Origin: Rhodospirillaceae bacterium
GTDB taxonomy: Bacteria > Pseudomonadota > Alphaproteobacteria > CACIAM-22H2
Length of the DNA: 64,000 nt
Direction of reading: 5' to 3'
Assembly: GCA_022843945.1 (NCBI GenBank)
Contig: JALHMR010000006.1
Location: 62,001-126,000, forward strand
Part shown: positions 1 through 8,286 of the stretch, one piece after another
Layout: every line of letters starts with the position of its first letter
Numbering within the stretch: the first letter of the stretch is position 1
The notes under the pieces: generated by a model
Seen by the model: the letters and a program-made list of their open reading frames with translations, nothing else
Told to the model about the DNA's origin: nothing
Databases searched by the model: none
Translations under genes and position numbers: made by a program

Positions 1-377
1 CCCACGGCCACACCCTGCGCCAGGCGCAACAGCACCATGGCGGCGGGCGCGAGCAGGCCGATGGTCGCGTAGCCCGGCAGCACGCCGATCAGGAAGGTCG
101 GCAGCACCATGGCCGCCACCGAGATCAGCAGGCTGGCGCGCCGGCCGAAGCGGTCGCCGATATGGCCGAAGACGAAGCCGCCGAGCGGCCGGGCAAGGAA
201 GCCGACGGCAAAGACGCCGAAGGAGGCGAGCAGCGAGACAGACGGATCGCTGGCCGGGAAGAACTCGCGCCCGATCGCCGCCGCGAAGAAGCCGTAGACG
301 GCGAAGTCGTACCACTCCATGGCATTGCCGACCACGCCGGCCGTCGTGACGCGCCAGCGCCCCACCCGCTCGCTCAT
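1..377 (-). CDS. MFS metabolite:H+ symporter, 3' part missing
   Basis: The N-terminal 125 residues of a major facilitator superfamily transporter run off the left edge. Visible features are GNAMEWYDF near residue 17, typical of the metabolite:H+ symporter (ProP/KgtP-like) branch, and the loop motif A form GHIGDRFGRR around residue 70, followed by hydrophobic helices. It would import a small organic solute with protons across the inner membrane; the substrate cannot be read from this fragment. The start is the ATG complementary to 375-377, preceded by a G-rich ribosome-binding stretch. It lies 35 nt downstream of the nitrilase gene on the same strand, so the two may be cotranscribed. Confidence 0.85.
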   Translation of the reverse strand, partial: MSERVGRWRVTTAGVVGNAMEWYDFAVYGFFAAAIGREFFPASDPSVSLLASFGVFAVGFLARPLGGFVFGHIGDRFGRRASLLISVAAMVLPTFLIGVLPGYATIGLLAPAAMVLLRLAQGVAV

Positions 378-412
378 TGAATCTGCCCCCCGAAAGAAAT
401 CCCCGCCGTAAC

Positions 413-1216
413 TTACAGGACCTTGTGCTGGTGCACCGGGATCATCTGCCGCACCTCGCGCTGGTAGCCGAAGTCGAGCCGCGCCGTGACGAAGCCCGGC
501 TTGTCGTAGGCCTTGGCGATGACGTGGCCCCAGGGGTTGACCACCAGGCTGTGGCCGTAGGTCGTGCGGTTGCCGTTGGCATAGGTGCCGCATTGGGCGG
601 CCGCCAGCACGTAGGTCTCGGTCTCGATGGCCCGCGCGCGCAACAGGACCTCCCAATGGTCCTTGCCGGTCTGCAGAGTGAAAGCCGCCGGCACCATGAT
701 GATCTCCGCGCCCTTCTTGGCCAGCGCCTGGTAGAGCTCGGGGAAGCGCACGTCGTAGCAGATCGAGGCGCCGATCTCGTGCCCCTCGGCCCTGTAGGTC
801 ACCACCTCGCCGCCGCGCGCGAAAGTCGCCGATTCCCGGTATTCCTTGCCGTCGGGCGTCACCACATCGAAGAGATGGATCTTGCGATAGCGCGCGATCT
901 CCGTGCCGTCGCGGTCGAAGACGCAGGTCGTGTTGTAGAGCTTGTCGCCGTCGGCCTCGAGCAGGCTGCCGCCATGCACGACGATCCGGTGCTGGCGGGC
1001 GAGGTCGCGCAGCAGAGTCCAGGCCTCGCCGCCCGGCAAGGTCTCGGCGGCCGCCTTCTTGGCCTCCCGGCTCTCGCTCAGATGGGTGAACATCTCGGGC
1101 AGCAGGACGAGGTCGGGATGGTCGGCCGCCACCGCTTCGTCGATCAGGCGCTTGGCCTGGGCGAGGTTCGCCGCTTTGTTCTCCTGCGAGTTCATCTGGA
1201 TCAGCGAGACTTTCAT
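413..1216 (-). CDS. carbon-nitrogen hydrolase (nitrilase superfamily, Nit-like)
   Basis: A 267-residue, single-domain nitrilase-superfamily amidase. The catalytic triad is visible as Glu41 (LLPEMF), Lys112 (YRKIHLFD) and Cys153 (ASICYDVRFPE). The length and the RFPE context match the Nit1/Nit2 branch, which includes omega-amidases and deaminated-glutathione amidases that clean up damaged metabolites in the cytoplasm. I infer amide hydrolysis; the exact substrate is not determined. The gene is divergent from ccmA, with only 26 nt between its start and the first possible ccmA start, so the promoters must overlap. Confidence 0.88.
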   Translation of the reverse strand: MKVSLIQMNSQENKAANLAQAKRLIDEAVAADHPDLVLLPEMFTHLSESREAKKAAAETLPGGEAWTLLRDLARQHRIVVHGGSLLEADGDKLYNTTCVFDRDGTEIARYRKIHLFDVVTPDGKEYRESATFARGGEVVTYRAEGHEIGASICYDVRFPELYQALAKKGAEIIMVPAAFTLQTGKDHWEVLLRARAIETETYVLAAAQCGTYANGNRTTYGHSLVVNPWGHVIAKAYDKPGFVTARLDFGYQREVRQMIPVHQHKVL

Positions 1217-1229
1217 CGGCGCCCTTTAC

Positions 1230-1243
1230 GTCTAAAATCCTAG
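1230..1243 (+). promoter_or_regulatory. AT-rich motif shared by the two ccm operons, copy 1
   Basis: GTCTAAAATCCTAG lies immediately before ccmA. An almost identical 13-mer (one A fewer) lies just before ccmC at 9303-9315. In this GC-rich background an AT-rich match directly upstream of both halves of the same pathway suggests a shared promoter or regulator element; this is inference. Confidence 0.35.
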
Positions 1244-1917
1244 TGGACGCAAGCGCCGCGCTTCGTGTCAATAGGGGGGTGATCGATTCGCTGCCCGCCC
1301 GGCTGACCGCCGCCGATCTGACCTGCGACCGCGGCGAGCGTCGTGTGTTCTCGGGCGTGCGCTTCGATATCTCCGGCGGCGACGCGCTGGCCGTGGTCGG
1401 GCCCAACGGGGCCGGCAAGTCGACCCTGCTGCGCCTGATCGCCGGCCTGCTGCCGGCCGCCGACGGGGCCTTGCGCTGGAACGGCGACCTGGTCACAGAC
1501 GATCCCGAACGCCATCGGGCACGCCTCCACTATCTTGGCCACCAGGATGCGGTGAAACCGGCGCTGACCCCGCTGGAGACACTGGGTTTCAATGCCCGGC
1601 TGCGCGGCAGCGTTCCCAACGCCGCAAGCCTGCATGCCGCCCTCGAGGCGCTGGGTCTCGCGCCCCTTGCCGACCTGCCCGGCCGTTTCCTGTCGCAGGG
1701 CCAGCGCCGCCGCGTGGCCCTCGCCCGCCTGCTGGCCAGCCCGGCCCCGCTCTGGCTGCTCGACGAGCCGACACTCGGCCTCGATGCCGAGGCGCTCGGC
1801 CGGCTCGCCGATCTCATTGATACCCATCGCTCGCGCGGCGGCATGGTGCTGGTCGCCACGCATGGCGGGCTCGATCTCGGCGCCCACGCCACCCTTGATC
1901 TGGGGGACCGCGCATGA
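1243..1917 (+). CDS. ccmA: heme exporter ATP-binding protein CcmA
   Basis: The ABC ATPase of the CcmABCD complex, which powers release of heme-loaded CcmE during System I cytochrome c maturation at the inner membrane. Seen: Walker A GPNGAGKST, signature LSQGQRRRVALARLL, Walker B LWLLDEPTLGLD, total about 212-224 residues as in the family. The longest frame starts at GTG 1243. A GTG at 1279 with an overlapping AGGGGGG stretch gives a more typical N-terminus and keeps the shared AT-rich motif outside the gene, so 1279 may be the true start. The stop overlaps the ccmB start by 4 nt. Confidence 0.95.
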   Translation: MDASAALRVNRGVIDSLPARLTAADLTCDRGERRVFSGVRFDISGGDALAVVGPNGAGKSTLLRLIAGLLPAADGALRWNGDLVTDDPERHRARLHYLGHQDAVKPALTPLETLGFNARLRGSVPNAASLHAALEALGLAPLADLPGRFLSQGQRRRVALARLLASPAPLWLLDEPTLGLDAEALGRLADLIDTHRSRGGMVLVATHGGLDLGAHATLDLGDRA

Positions 1918-2579
1918 GCGCGCTGGCGGCCGTCCTGCGGCGCGAGCTGCGTCTCGCCTGGCGCAGCCCGGGCGACAGTCTCAACGTGCTGCTGTTCTTC
2001 GTGCTGACCGTGGTGCTGTTCCCCTTCGGCGTCGGCCCCGCCGCCGAGATCCTCGAACGTATCGCCGTCGGCGTGATCTGGGTGATGGCGCTGCTGGCCT
2101 GCCTGCTCTCGCTCGACCGGCTGTTCCGCGACGAATACGAGGATGGCGGGCTCGACCTTCTGATCCTTTCGCCAGCACCGCTCGAACTGCTGGTGCTGGG
2201 CAAGATCCTGGCGCACTGGCTGACCACCGCCCTGCCGCTGATCGTTGTTTCCCCGCTGCTCGGCCTGCTGCTGCAGATGCCGCCGCACGCCTTTCCGGTC
2301 CTCGCCTTGTCGCTGCTGCTCGGCACCCCGACCCTGAGCCTGATCGGGGCGATCGGCGCCGGCCTGACCCTGGGCGCCCGGCGCGGCGGCGTGCTCATCG
2401 CGCTGCTGATCCTGCCGCTCTACATCCCGATCCTGGTCTTCGGCGTGGCCGCGGTCGACGCGGCGGCGCAAGGCCTGTCAGCACAGCCGCACCTGCTGCT
2501 GCTGGGCGGGCTGTTGGCGCTGTTCCTGCCCATCGCCCCGGTCGCGACGGCGGCGGCGCTACGGCAGGCGCTCCACTAA
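1914..2579 (+). CDS. ccmB: heme exporter membrane protein CcmB
   Basis: A 221-residue, very hydrophobic protein with about six membrane segments, partner of CcmA in the heme-handling ABC complex. The family signature region is visible near the N-terminus (RRELRLAWRSPGDSLN) and a central block with LDRLFRDEYEDG. The start overlaps the ccmA stop (ATGA), indicating translational coupling. The usual next gene, ccmC, is not here: it resumes 6.7 kb away at 9324, so the ccm locus is split. Confidence 0.95.
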   Translation: MSALAAVLRRELRLAWRSPGDSLNVLLFFVLTVVLFPFGVGPAAEILERIAVGVIWVMALLACLLSLDRLFRDEYEDGGLDLLILSPAPLELLVLGKILAHWLTTALPLIVVSPLLGLLLQMPPHAFPVLALSLLLGTPTLSLIGAIGAGLTLGARRGGVLIALLILPLYIPILVFGVAAVDAAAQGLSAQPHLLLLGGLLALFLPIAPVATAAALRQALH

Positions 2580-2592
2580 GTATTTGCCGGAC

Positions 2593-3279
2593 TTAGGGCA
2601 GCTCACCTTTCGCAAGGCGTCGCGACAACAGCAACCGGAGGCCGAGGACGGCACCCGGCACCAGCAGCGCCGCCATGTTGAGATGGTTGGTCATCGGGAT
2701 GGCCAGCAGGCAGCCCGCAAAGAAACAACCGACCAGCCACGCGGTCTCGCGCAGGCTGCACCAGGGTGCATCCGGCTGGGCCTGGGGCCTGCCAGCCAGG
2801 CCGCGGGCGGCGTTGACCGCCAGTTGGGTGACATTGCCGGTCATCACCGTGCTCATCGGGCCGAAACCGGGATAGAGCCGATGGGTCGTGTTCTGGATTG
2901 CCATGGTGCAGATCAGCATGATCCCGAGAGCCATGTGCCGAAACGTGGTGTGCTCGTGCTGGAACGCGGCGGAGATGGCGCCGATGGTGATCAGGCCCAG
3001 GCTGACCATGGCGAGCAGGCAGGCACTGCGTCGGATGCCCCAGGAGGCCGGCATTAGCCGGTCGTGCAGCCACGCCACGCCCATCACCGCGACGATGAAG
3101 ACCGGGATGCTCACCAGCTTCAGATGGTCGATCGGCTCAAATTCCTCGCTGAGGGCAACGGCGAAAAGCACGAGGTTGCCGGTGACATGCGCGGCCAGCA
3201 GCCCGGAGAAATGGATGAAGCTGGCGGTGTCGACATAGCCAGCCACGAAGCTCAGCACGAGCGGCGTCAACCACGGCAT
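2593..3279 (-). CDS. YoaK-like DUF1275 membrane protein
   Basis: A 228-residue integral membrane protein of the DUF1275 (YoaK) family, with about six hydrophobic segments. It has the family-type N-terminal block SFVAGYVDTASF followed by HVTGN, and a second GN block MSTVMTGNVTQL. Molecular function is unknown for the family. The chosen start is the ATG at 3279, because anything longer is in the wrong composition for this protein and overlaps the neighbouring gene antisense. It converges with ccmB (13 nt between stops) and lies downstream of the metallophosphoesterase on the same strand. Confidence 0.88.
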   Translation of the reverse strand: MPWLTPLVLSFVAGYVDTASFIHFSGLLAAHVTGNLVLFAVALSEEFEPIDHLKLVSIPVFIVAVMGVAWLHDRLMPASWGIRRSACLLAMVSLGLITIGAISAAFQHEHTTFRHMALGIMLICTMAIQNTTHRLYPGFGPMSTVMTGNVTQLAVNAARGLAGRPQAQPDAPWCSLRETAWLVGCFFAGCLLAIPMTNHLNMAALLVPGAVLGLRLLLSRRLAKGELP

Positions 3280-3311
3280 CCGGCCCCCCTGCGCCGGCAC
3301 CGCGCCGCCGG

Positions 3312-4127
3312 CTAATCGATCAGCTGTCCGCTGGGATCGAAGAACGGAAACGGGCCGGGATGATCGCCCAGCACCGCCGTGTGGCTGACCAGCGTCCCGT
3401 CGCGCCACAGATGCAGCATATAGCCCGGCGGCTCCATGCGGAATGCGCTCGGGCCGTCCTCGCGCAGGTCGAGGGCGACCTGGTGCGCCGGGCTGGGGCA
3501 GGTCGTGGCCCGCCGGCCGCCGACCACCGCCTGGATGGTGCGGTGCAGGTGGCCGCAGAGGATGGCCTGCACCTGCGGGTGTTTGGCCATCACTGCGGCA
3601 AAGCCGTCGCGGCCCTTGAGACCGATCCTGTCCATGTGCGCGATGGACGTGGGGAACGGCGGATGGTGCATCATCACCACGGTGGGTGCCGACGGCTTGT
3701 GCGCCAGCGTCCGGTCCAGCCACTCCAGGCGCTCGGCGTCGAGTTCGCCGCCGCCCTGCTGGGGGATGATCGTGTCCAGGCCGATCAGGCGCAGCGGCCA
3801 GCGGTCGACGGCGTAGTTGAGAAAGCCCTTCTCCGGCAGATAGGCCTCGTCCCGGAAGGCCTCGCGCATGGCGTCGCGCCCGTCATGGTTGCCGGGGATG
3901 GCGTAGATCGGCGCCTTCAGCGGCGCGAGGATCTCCTTGAGATGCGTGTATTCCTCGGGCCGGCCGAGATCGACGAGATCGCCGGTGAGCGCAATGACAT
4001 CCGGCCTGGGATCGAGCGTCATGACCTCGGCGACGCAGTCGCGCAGCATGGCGGCCGTGTCGACCTTCTTGTAGGCGAGCTTGCCCGGCAGCTTGATATG
4101 GGTATCGGTGATCTGGAGGATCAGCAT
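3312..4127 (-). CDS. calcineurin-like metallophosphoesterase (GpdQ/CpdA-like)
   Basis: A 271-residue cytoplasmic phosphodiesterase. All metal-binding motifs are present in order: QITDTH at the N-terminus, LTGDLVDLG, PGNHDGR, MMHHPPFPT and CGHLH. This set is characteristic of class III cyclic nucleotide or glycerophosphodiester phosphodiesterases (CpdA, GpdQ). It follows the ABC importer operon on the same strand, separated only by repeats, so it may hydrolyse the imported phosphodiester. That link is inference; a role in turning over cAMP made by the CHASE2 cyclase is an alternative. Confidence 0.85.
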   Translation of the reverse strand: MLILQITDTHIKLPGKLAYKKVDTAAMLRDCVAEVMTLDPRPDVIALTGDLVDLGRPEEYTHLKEILAPLKAPIYAIPGNHDGRDAMREAFRDEAYLPEKGFLNYAVDRWPLRLIGLDTIIPQQGGGELDAERLEWLDRTLAHKPSAPTVVMMHHPPFPTSIAHMDRIGLKGRDGFAAVMAKHPQVQAILCGHLHRTIQAVVGGRRATTCPSPAHQVALDLREDGPSAFRMEPPGYMLHLWRDGTLVSHTAVLGDHPGPFPFFDPSGQLID

Positions 4128-4148
4128 CGCAGTTCACTTTCAGTTGTC

Positions 4149-4350
4149 ACCCCGGCGAAGGCCGGGGTCCAGCTCTCTTAGTAAACAACCTCATGCTGAG
4201 GAGGCCCGTCCCAATCCTCGCCGCGCGATAGCGCGGCACAAGATGACGGGCCGTCTCGAAGCATGGCCTCATTCGGAATCGTCACCCTTCGAGGCTCGCC
4301 CGCCCTTCGACAAGCTCAGGACGGGCTCGCACCTCAGGGTGAGGTTATTT
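4149..4350. repeat. cluster of intergenic palindromic repeats
   Basis: Three repeat-like pieces lie end to end. At 4149-4168 is a palindrome of the form ACCCCGGC-GAAG-GCCGGGGT. At 4189-4270 a piece opens with CCTCATGCTGAGGAG and closes with GTCTCGAAGCATG. At 4288-4347 a piece contains CCTTCGACAAGCTCAGG and ends in CTCAGGGTGAGG. These resemble dispersed extragenic repeats common in alphaproteobacterial genomes. They separate the ABC ATPase from the phosphodiesterase gene and could act as mRNA processing or termination structures. Confidence 0.7.
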
Positions 4351-4363
4351 TGATGACCTGGTT

Positions 4364-5407
4364 TCACAGCGAAAGCAGGCCATGCGGATCGATGCGCAGG
4401 CCGATCGGATCGCCGTGGCTGAAATCGCGCCGCGCGGCGGCTTCCAGGATCAGCGGCTTGTCGCCGCCGACATCGACCGCGAGGCGCGTGCGATCACCGA
4501 GGAAGAAGGCGGCGGTGATCGTGCCCTTGAGATGGGCGGCACCGTCGTCGGCGATGCTCACATCCTGCGGGCGGAACATCGCCTCGGTGGCGCGGGCCGG
4601 CGCCTCGGGCCAGGGGATCGAACCGGCCGAGGTGACGAAGGCGCCGCCCGCGACATGGCCGGCCACCCGGTTCATGGTGCCGATGAAGTCGGCGACGAAC
4701 AGCGTCGCCGGCCGCTGGTAGATGTCGCGCGGCGTGCCGATCTGCGCCACCTTGCCGTGCTCCATGACCACGATGCGGTCGCCCAGCGCCATGGCCTCGG
4801 CCTGGTCGTGGGTGACGTAGACGGCGGTGATGCCCAGCCGGCGCAGCAGCTCGTCGATCTCGATGCGCAGCGCATCGCGCAGCTTGGCGTCGAGAGCGGT
4901 CAACGGCTCGTCGAGCAGCAGGGCGCGCGGCCGCACGGCGAGTGCGCGGGCCAGGGCCACGCGCTGGCGCTGGCCGCCGGAGAGCTGGTCGATGCGGCGA
5001 TCCGCCAGCTTCTCGATGCGCATCATTCCCAGCATCTCGTTCACCCGGGCGCGCAGCGCGGCGGACGGAGTTTTGCGCAGCCGCAGGCCGTAGCCGATGT
5101 TCTCGGCCACGCTCATGTTGGGGAACAGCGCGTAGGACTGGAAGACCATGCCGACGTTGCGCTTCTCGATCGAGAGCGGCGTCACGTCCTCGCCGTCGAA
5201 CAGCACCGTGCCGCCGGCATCCGGCTGCTCGAGCCCGGCGATGATCCGCAGGGTGGTGGTCTTGCCGCAGCCCGACGGCCCGAGAAGGACCAGCGTCTCG
5301 CCCGACTTGATGACCAGGTCGAGCGGCTCGAGCGCCTTGGTCCCGTCGGCGAAGGTCTTGGCGCAGCCGGTGAGGGTGATGGCCAGCGGTTTCATTGAAT
5401 CGGTCAT
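4364..5407 (-). CDS. ABC importer ATP-binding protein (spermidine/2-AEP/Fe3+ type)
   Basis: A 347-residue ABC ATPase with Walker A GPSGCGKTTT, Q-loop FQSYALFP, signature LSGGQRQRVALARAL, Walker B LLLDEPLTALD and H-loop YVTHDQ. A C-terminal regulatory OB-type (TOBE) domain follows from about residue 240. It energises the importer encoded by the two permease genes just upstream (5 nt gap). Best family match is the polyamine, 2-aminoethylphosphonate and ferric-type group. The start is ATG 5407 (MTDSMKP); a second in-frame ATG lies 12 nt on. An apparent longer open frame through the permease region is only a shadow frame. Confidence 0.93.
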   Translation of the reverse strand: MTDSMKPLAITLTGCAKTFADGTKALEPLDLVIKSGETLVLLGPSGCGKTTTLRIIAGLEQPDAGGTVLFDGEDVTPLSIEKRNVGMVFQSYALFPNMSVAENIGYGLRLRKTPSAALRARVNEMLGMMRIEKLADRRIDQLSGGQRQRVALARALAVRPRALLLDEPLTALDAKLRDALRIEIDELLRRLGITAVYVTHDQAEAMALGDRIVVMEHGKVAQIGTPRDIYQRPATLFVADFIGTMNRVAGHVAGGAFVTSAGSIPWPEAPARATEAMFRPQDVSIADDGAAHLKGTITAAFFLGDRTRLAVDVGGDKPLILEAAARRDFSHGDPIGLRIDPHGLLSL

Positions 5408-5412
5408 GTCTC

Positions 5413-6216
5413 TCACTCGTCCTCGGCGACGAACTTGGCTTGCCGTGCCTGGCCCAGCCACTGCAGGGCGACGAGCAGCGGCACGATCATCAGGAAGAAG
5501 ACCAGCGTATAGGCGCTGCCGATCTCCAGGCGCAGCGAGGCGTAGGCATCGGCGAGGCCGACCGGCAGCGTCTTGGTCAGCGGCGTGTGCAACAGCCAGG
5601 TCATGTTGAACTCGCCCATCGACAGGGTGACCACCATCAGCGAGCCCGCGAGGATGCCGCCACGGCAGTTGGGCAGCACGATGTGGAAGAAGCGCTGCCA
5701 GAAGCTCGCACCCAGGCTGGCGGCCCCCTCCTCCAGCGTCTTGAGATCGATGGCGCTGAGCACGGCCAGCACCGAGCGCACCATGAACGGCAGGGTGAAC
5801 AGGATGTGGCCGACCAGGATGAAGCTCCACGAGGTGCGGAAGCCACCGGCGCCGCCATAGGTGACGATCAGGGCGAGTGCGGTGGCCAGGCCGGGCACGG
5901 CGACGGGCATGACCAGCAGTTCCTCGAGCGCCCGGCTGAACGCATTCTGCCGCTTGGCCAGGGCGTAGGCCGCGGGAACGCCGAGGATCAGCGTGCCCGC
6001 CAGGCAGGCGAGCGAGATGCCGATCGACAGGAAGATCGTGTCCCGGTAGCCGTCCCAGACGGCGAAGACCCAGCGCAGGGTGAAGCCGCTCTGGATGCCG
6101 CTCTGGTAATTCACGGTCACGCCGGCCAGGATCGAGAGGATCACCGGCGCGATGAGGAAGGCGCAGACCAACAGCGTGAAGGCGAGCTGGGCGTAGAAGG
6201 CGGCGCCGCGCTTCAT
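5413..6216 (-). CDS. ABC importer permease 2
   Basis: A 267-residue inner-membrane permease with about six hydrophobic helices. It has the EAA-type cytoplasmic loop ASLGASFWQRFFHIVLPNCRGGI, which docks onto the ATPase. It is the PotC-like partner of the permease encoded 3 nt upstream. The tail LAEDE ends 5 nt before the ATPase start, so the genes are one transcription unit. Substrate cannot be read from the sequence. Confidence 0.92.
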   Translation of the reverse strand: MKRGAAFYAQLAFTLLVCAFLIAPVILSILAGVTVNYQSGIQSGFTLRWVFAVWDGYRDTIFLSIGISLACLAGTLILGVPAAYALAKRQNAFSRALEELLVMPVAVPGLATALALIVTYGGAGGFRTSWSFILVGHILFTLPFMVRSVLAVLSAIDLKTLEEGAASLGASFWQRFFHIVLPNCRGGILAGSLMVVTLSMGEFNMTWLLHTPLTKTLPVGLADAYASLRLEIGSAYTLVFFLMIVPLLVALQWLGQARQAKFVAEDE

Positions 6217-6219
6217 GGC

Positions 6220-7038
6220 TCAGCCCGCCGCCGCCACGGTGCTGCCGGCGGCGGTGCGCGCCACCGCCAGAACGACCCAGGTCACCGCACCCAGCACGAA
6301 GCTGAGCGCCGCGGCGGTGGCGATGTTCGCCTCCAGCGTGAACTCGGTATAGATGACCATGGGCAGCACGTTGATGCGCGTGGCCAGCGTGAAGGCAGTG
6401 CCGAAGGCACCCATCGCCGTGGCGAAGCAGATGGCGCCGGCGGAGATGAAGGCCGGCTTCAGGCCCGGGATGATGACGTCCAGCACCACGCGCCAGGTCG
6501 AGGCGCCGAGCGAGCGCGCCGCCTCCTCCAGTTTCGGGTCGAGCTTCTCGGCCGCCGCCATCACCGTGAGGATGGTGCGCGGGATGGAGAAATAGACGTA
6601 GCCCATGAACAGGCCGGCCATCGAATAGGCGAAGACGATCTTGTCGCCGGTCAGCCAGCGGCTGACGTCGCCGATCAGGCCCTGGCGCCCGGCCAGCATG
6701 ATGACCATGAAACCGATGACCACGCCGGGAAAGGCGAGCGGAAAGGTGAGCATCGCCACTAGCGCGCCGTTGCCGGGAAAGCGGTTGCGCTGCAGGAAGA
6801 CGCCGGCGATGCCGCTGATGATCAGCGTCGCCGCGGTGGTGGCCGCCGCCAGGCCCAGGGTCGAGACCAAGCTGGAGAAATAATTGCGGTCGGTGACGAT
6901 CGCCGTGTAGGCGCCCCAGCCCTGCTTGCCGGTCAGGCCGATATGGAAGAGCTGGGCCAGCGGCAGCAGGAAGAACGCGGCAAAGAAGATGCCGGCGGGC
7001 AGCAGCAGGGTGGTCAGGCGATAGCTGTCGCGTGTCAC
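6220..7038 (-). CDS. ABC importer permease 1
   Basis: A 272-residue inner-membrane permease with about six hydrophobic segments and the EAA loop ARSLGASTWRVVLDVIIPGLKP. It is the PotB-like partner of the downstream permease. The protein ends in an Ala/Gly-rich tail. It is separated from the upstream binding-protein gene by a 219-nt gap that holds two stable hairpins, so expression of permease and binding protein is probably uncoupled in level, as is usual for importers that need excess binding protein. Confidence 0.92.
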   Translation of the reverse strand: MTRDSYRLTTLLLPAGIFFAAFFLLPLAQLFHIGLTGKQGWGAYTAIVTDRNYFSSLVSTLGLAAATTAATLIISGIAGVFLQRNRFPGNGALVAMLTFPLAFPGVVIGFMVIMLAGRQGLIGDVSRWLTGDKIVFAYSMAGLFMGYVYFSIPRTILTVMAAAEKLDPKLEEAARSLGASTWRVVLDVIIPGLKPAFISAGAICFATAMGAFGTAFTLATRINVLPMVIYTEFTLEANIATAAALSFVLGAVTWVVLAVARTAAGSTVAAAG

Positions 7039-7043
7039 GGGTG

Positions 7044-7201
7044 CCCCTCACCCCGACCCTCTCCCGGAGGGAGAGGGAGCGGAGAAGAAGACACGCGACA
7101 AACTACACCTCTCCCATAGGGAGAGGCGGCGAGCCTTTGCGCTGCGTTGGCGGCCTTCAAGGCCGTCGACGGGCGCGAAGACTGGGCGAGCGGATGAGGG
7201 G
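7044..7201. repeat. palindromic repeat element with two hairpins inside the importer operon
   Basis: The element is bounded by CCCCTCA (7044-7050) and TGAGGGG (7195-7201). It contains two perfect hairpins: a 9-bp stem CCCTCTCCC/GGGAGAGGG at 7057-7077 and an 8-bp stem CCTCTCCC/GGGAGAGG at 7108-7126. It sits between the genes for the binding protein and the first permease. By analogy with repeats in other importer operons it could protect the upstream mRNA segment or attenuate downstream expression. Confidence 0.7.
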
Positions 7202-7257
7202 CGACTGTCAACAACTAGCGGAGGGGCGGCGCCGAAGCTCCGCCCCTCCCTCCACCG

Positions 7258-8265
7258 TCAGTTCACTTCGTTCTTGTAGCGGTCGATGATCTGCTTCTGC
7301 GCCGCGGCCAGCTTCTTGAGGTCGATCGGCTTGGCGCGGGCGTATTCGGCATCGGGCAGGAACTTCGCCTTGGCCTCGGCCGACAGGCGGTCAGCGAAGA
7401 CCGGCCGCAGATAGGCGTTGCCCCACATCGCCTGGCTTTCGTCGGAGAGCACGAAGTCCAGCACCTTCTTGCCGTTGGCGGCGTTCGGGCCCTTGTTGAC
7501 CAGCGCCATGACGTAGGGGAACACCACCGTGCCTTCCTTCGGGATGACGAACTGCACCGGCGCCTTGTCGGTGTACTGGCCGCGATAGGCGTTGAAGTCG
7601 TAGTCGAGCAGGATCGGGATCTCGCCCGAGATGACGCGGGCATAGGAGGTCTGCTTCGGCACGATCGGGTCGTTCTTGGCCAGCGCCTTGAAGTACTGGA
7701 TCGCCTTGTCGAGATTCTCGTAAGAGCCGCCGAGCGCCAGGTTGATCGCCATCACGCCCAATTGGCCGACGGCGGCCGAGGTCGGATCGAGATAGCCGAC
7801 CAGGCCCTTGTATTCTGGCTTCAGCAGGTCGGCCCAGCTCTGCGGCACGGGCTTGTTGCCCAGCGCCTGCTTGTTGACGAACAGGCCGAGCGTGCCGGAG
7901 TGGATGGTGAACCAGTTGCCGTCCGGATCCTTGAGGTCGGCGGGGATCTTGTCCCAGCCCACGGGCTTGTACGGCGTCAGGATGCCGGCATCCTTGGCCG
8001 GATCGGCAGCGATGCCGCCAAGGTAGGTGACGTCGGCCACCGGGTTGTTCTTCTCGGCGATCAGCGCGGCGATCGCCTGGCCGGAGTTCTTGTTGTCCGG
8101 TGGCACCTGGATGTTCAGGCGCGACTGGATGGCGCGCAGCTGCGAGCCCCAGTCGGCCCATTCCGGCGGGCAGTTGTAGCAGATGGCCCGGCTCTGGGCC
8201 GAGGCCTCGACACTGCCGAGGGCCGTGATGGCAAGTGCGGCGGCAAACACTGCGCGTTTCAACAT
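7258..8265 (-). CDS. ABC importer periplasmic solute-binding protein
   Basis: A 335-residue periplasmic binding protein of the spermidine/Fe3+-type (SBP_bac family) class. The N-terminus is a clear Sec signal (MLKRAVFAAALAITALG) with probable cleavage after ASA near residue 24. The mature protein has two Cys close together (ICYNC) near its start, unusual for the family and possibly a disulfide. Conserved blocks include SGTLGLFVNKQ and WADLLKPEYKGLVGYLDP. It is encoded first among the transport genes and directly after the DeoR regulator. The ligand is unknown; polyamine, aminophosphonate or phosphodiester are all possible. Confidence 0.92.
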   Translation of the reverse strand: MLKRAVFAAALAITALGSVEASAQSRAICYNCPPEWADWGSQLRAIQSRLNIQVPPDNKNSGQAIAALIAEKNNPVADVTYLGGIAADPAKDAGILTPYKPVGWDKIPADLKDPDGNWFTIHSGTLGLFVNKQALGNKPVPQSWADLLKPEYKGLVGYLDPTSAAVGQLGVMAINLALGGSYENLDKAIQYFKALAKNDPIVPKQTSYARVISGEIPILLDYDFNAYRGQYTDKAPVQFVIPKEGTVVFPYVMALVNKGPNAANGKKVLDFVLSDESQAMWGNAYLRPVFADRLSAEAKAKFLPDAEYARAKPIDLKKLAAAQKQIIDRYKNEVN

Positions 8266-8286
8266 GGGTTCTCTCCTTTTCCGGCG

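Noticed and set aside
4364-7051. 895-codon frame apparently fusing permeases with the ABC ATPase
   Set aside because: The first two thirds is a frame-shifted shadow of two permeases that have their own good frames; only the ATPase part is real.
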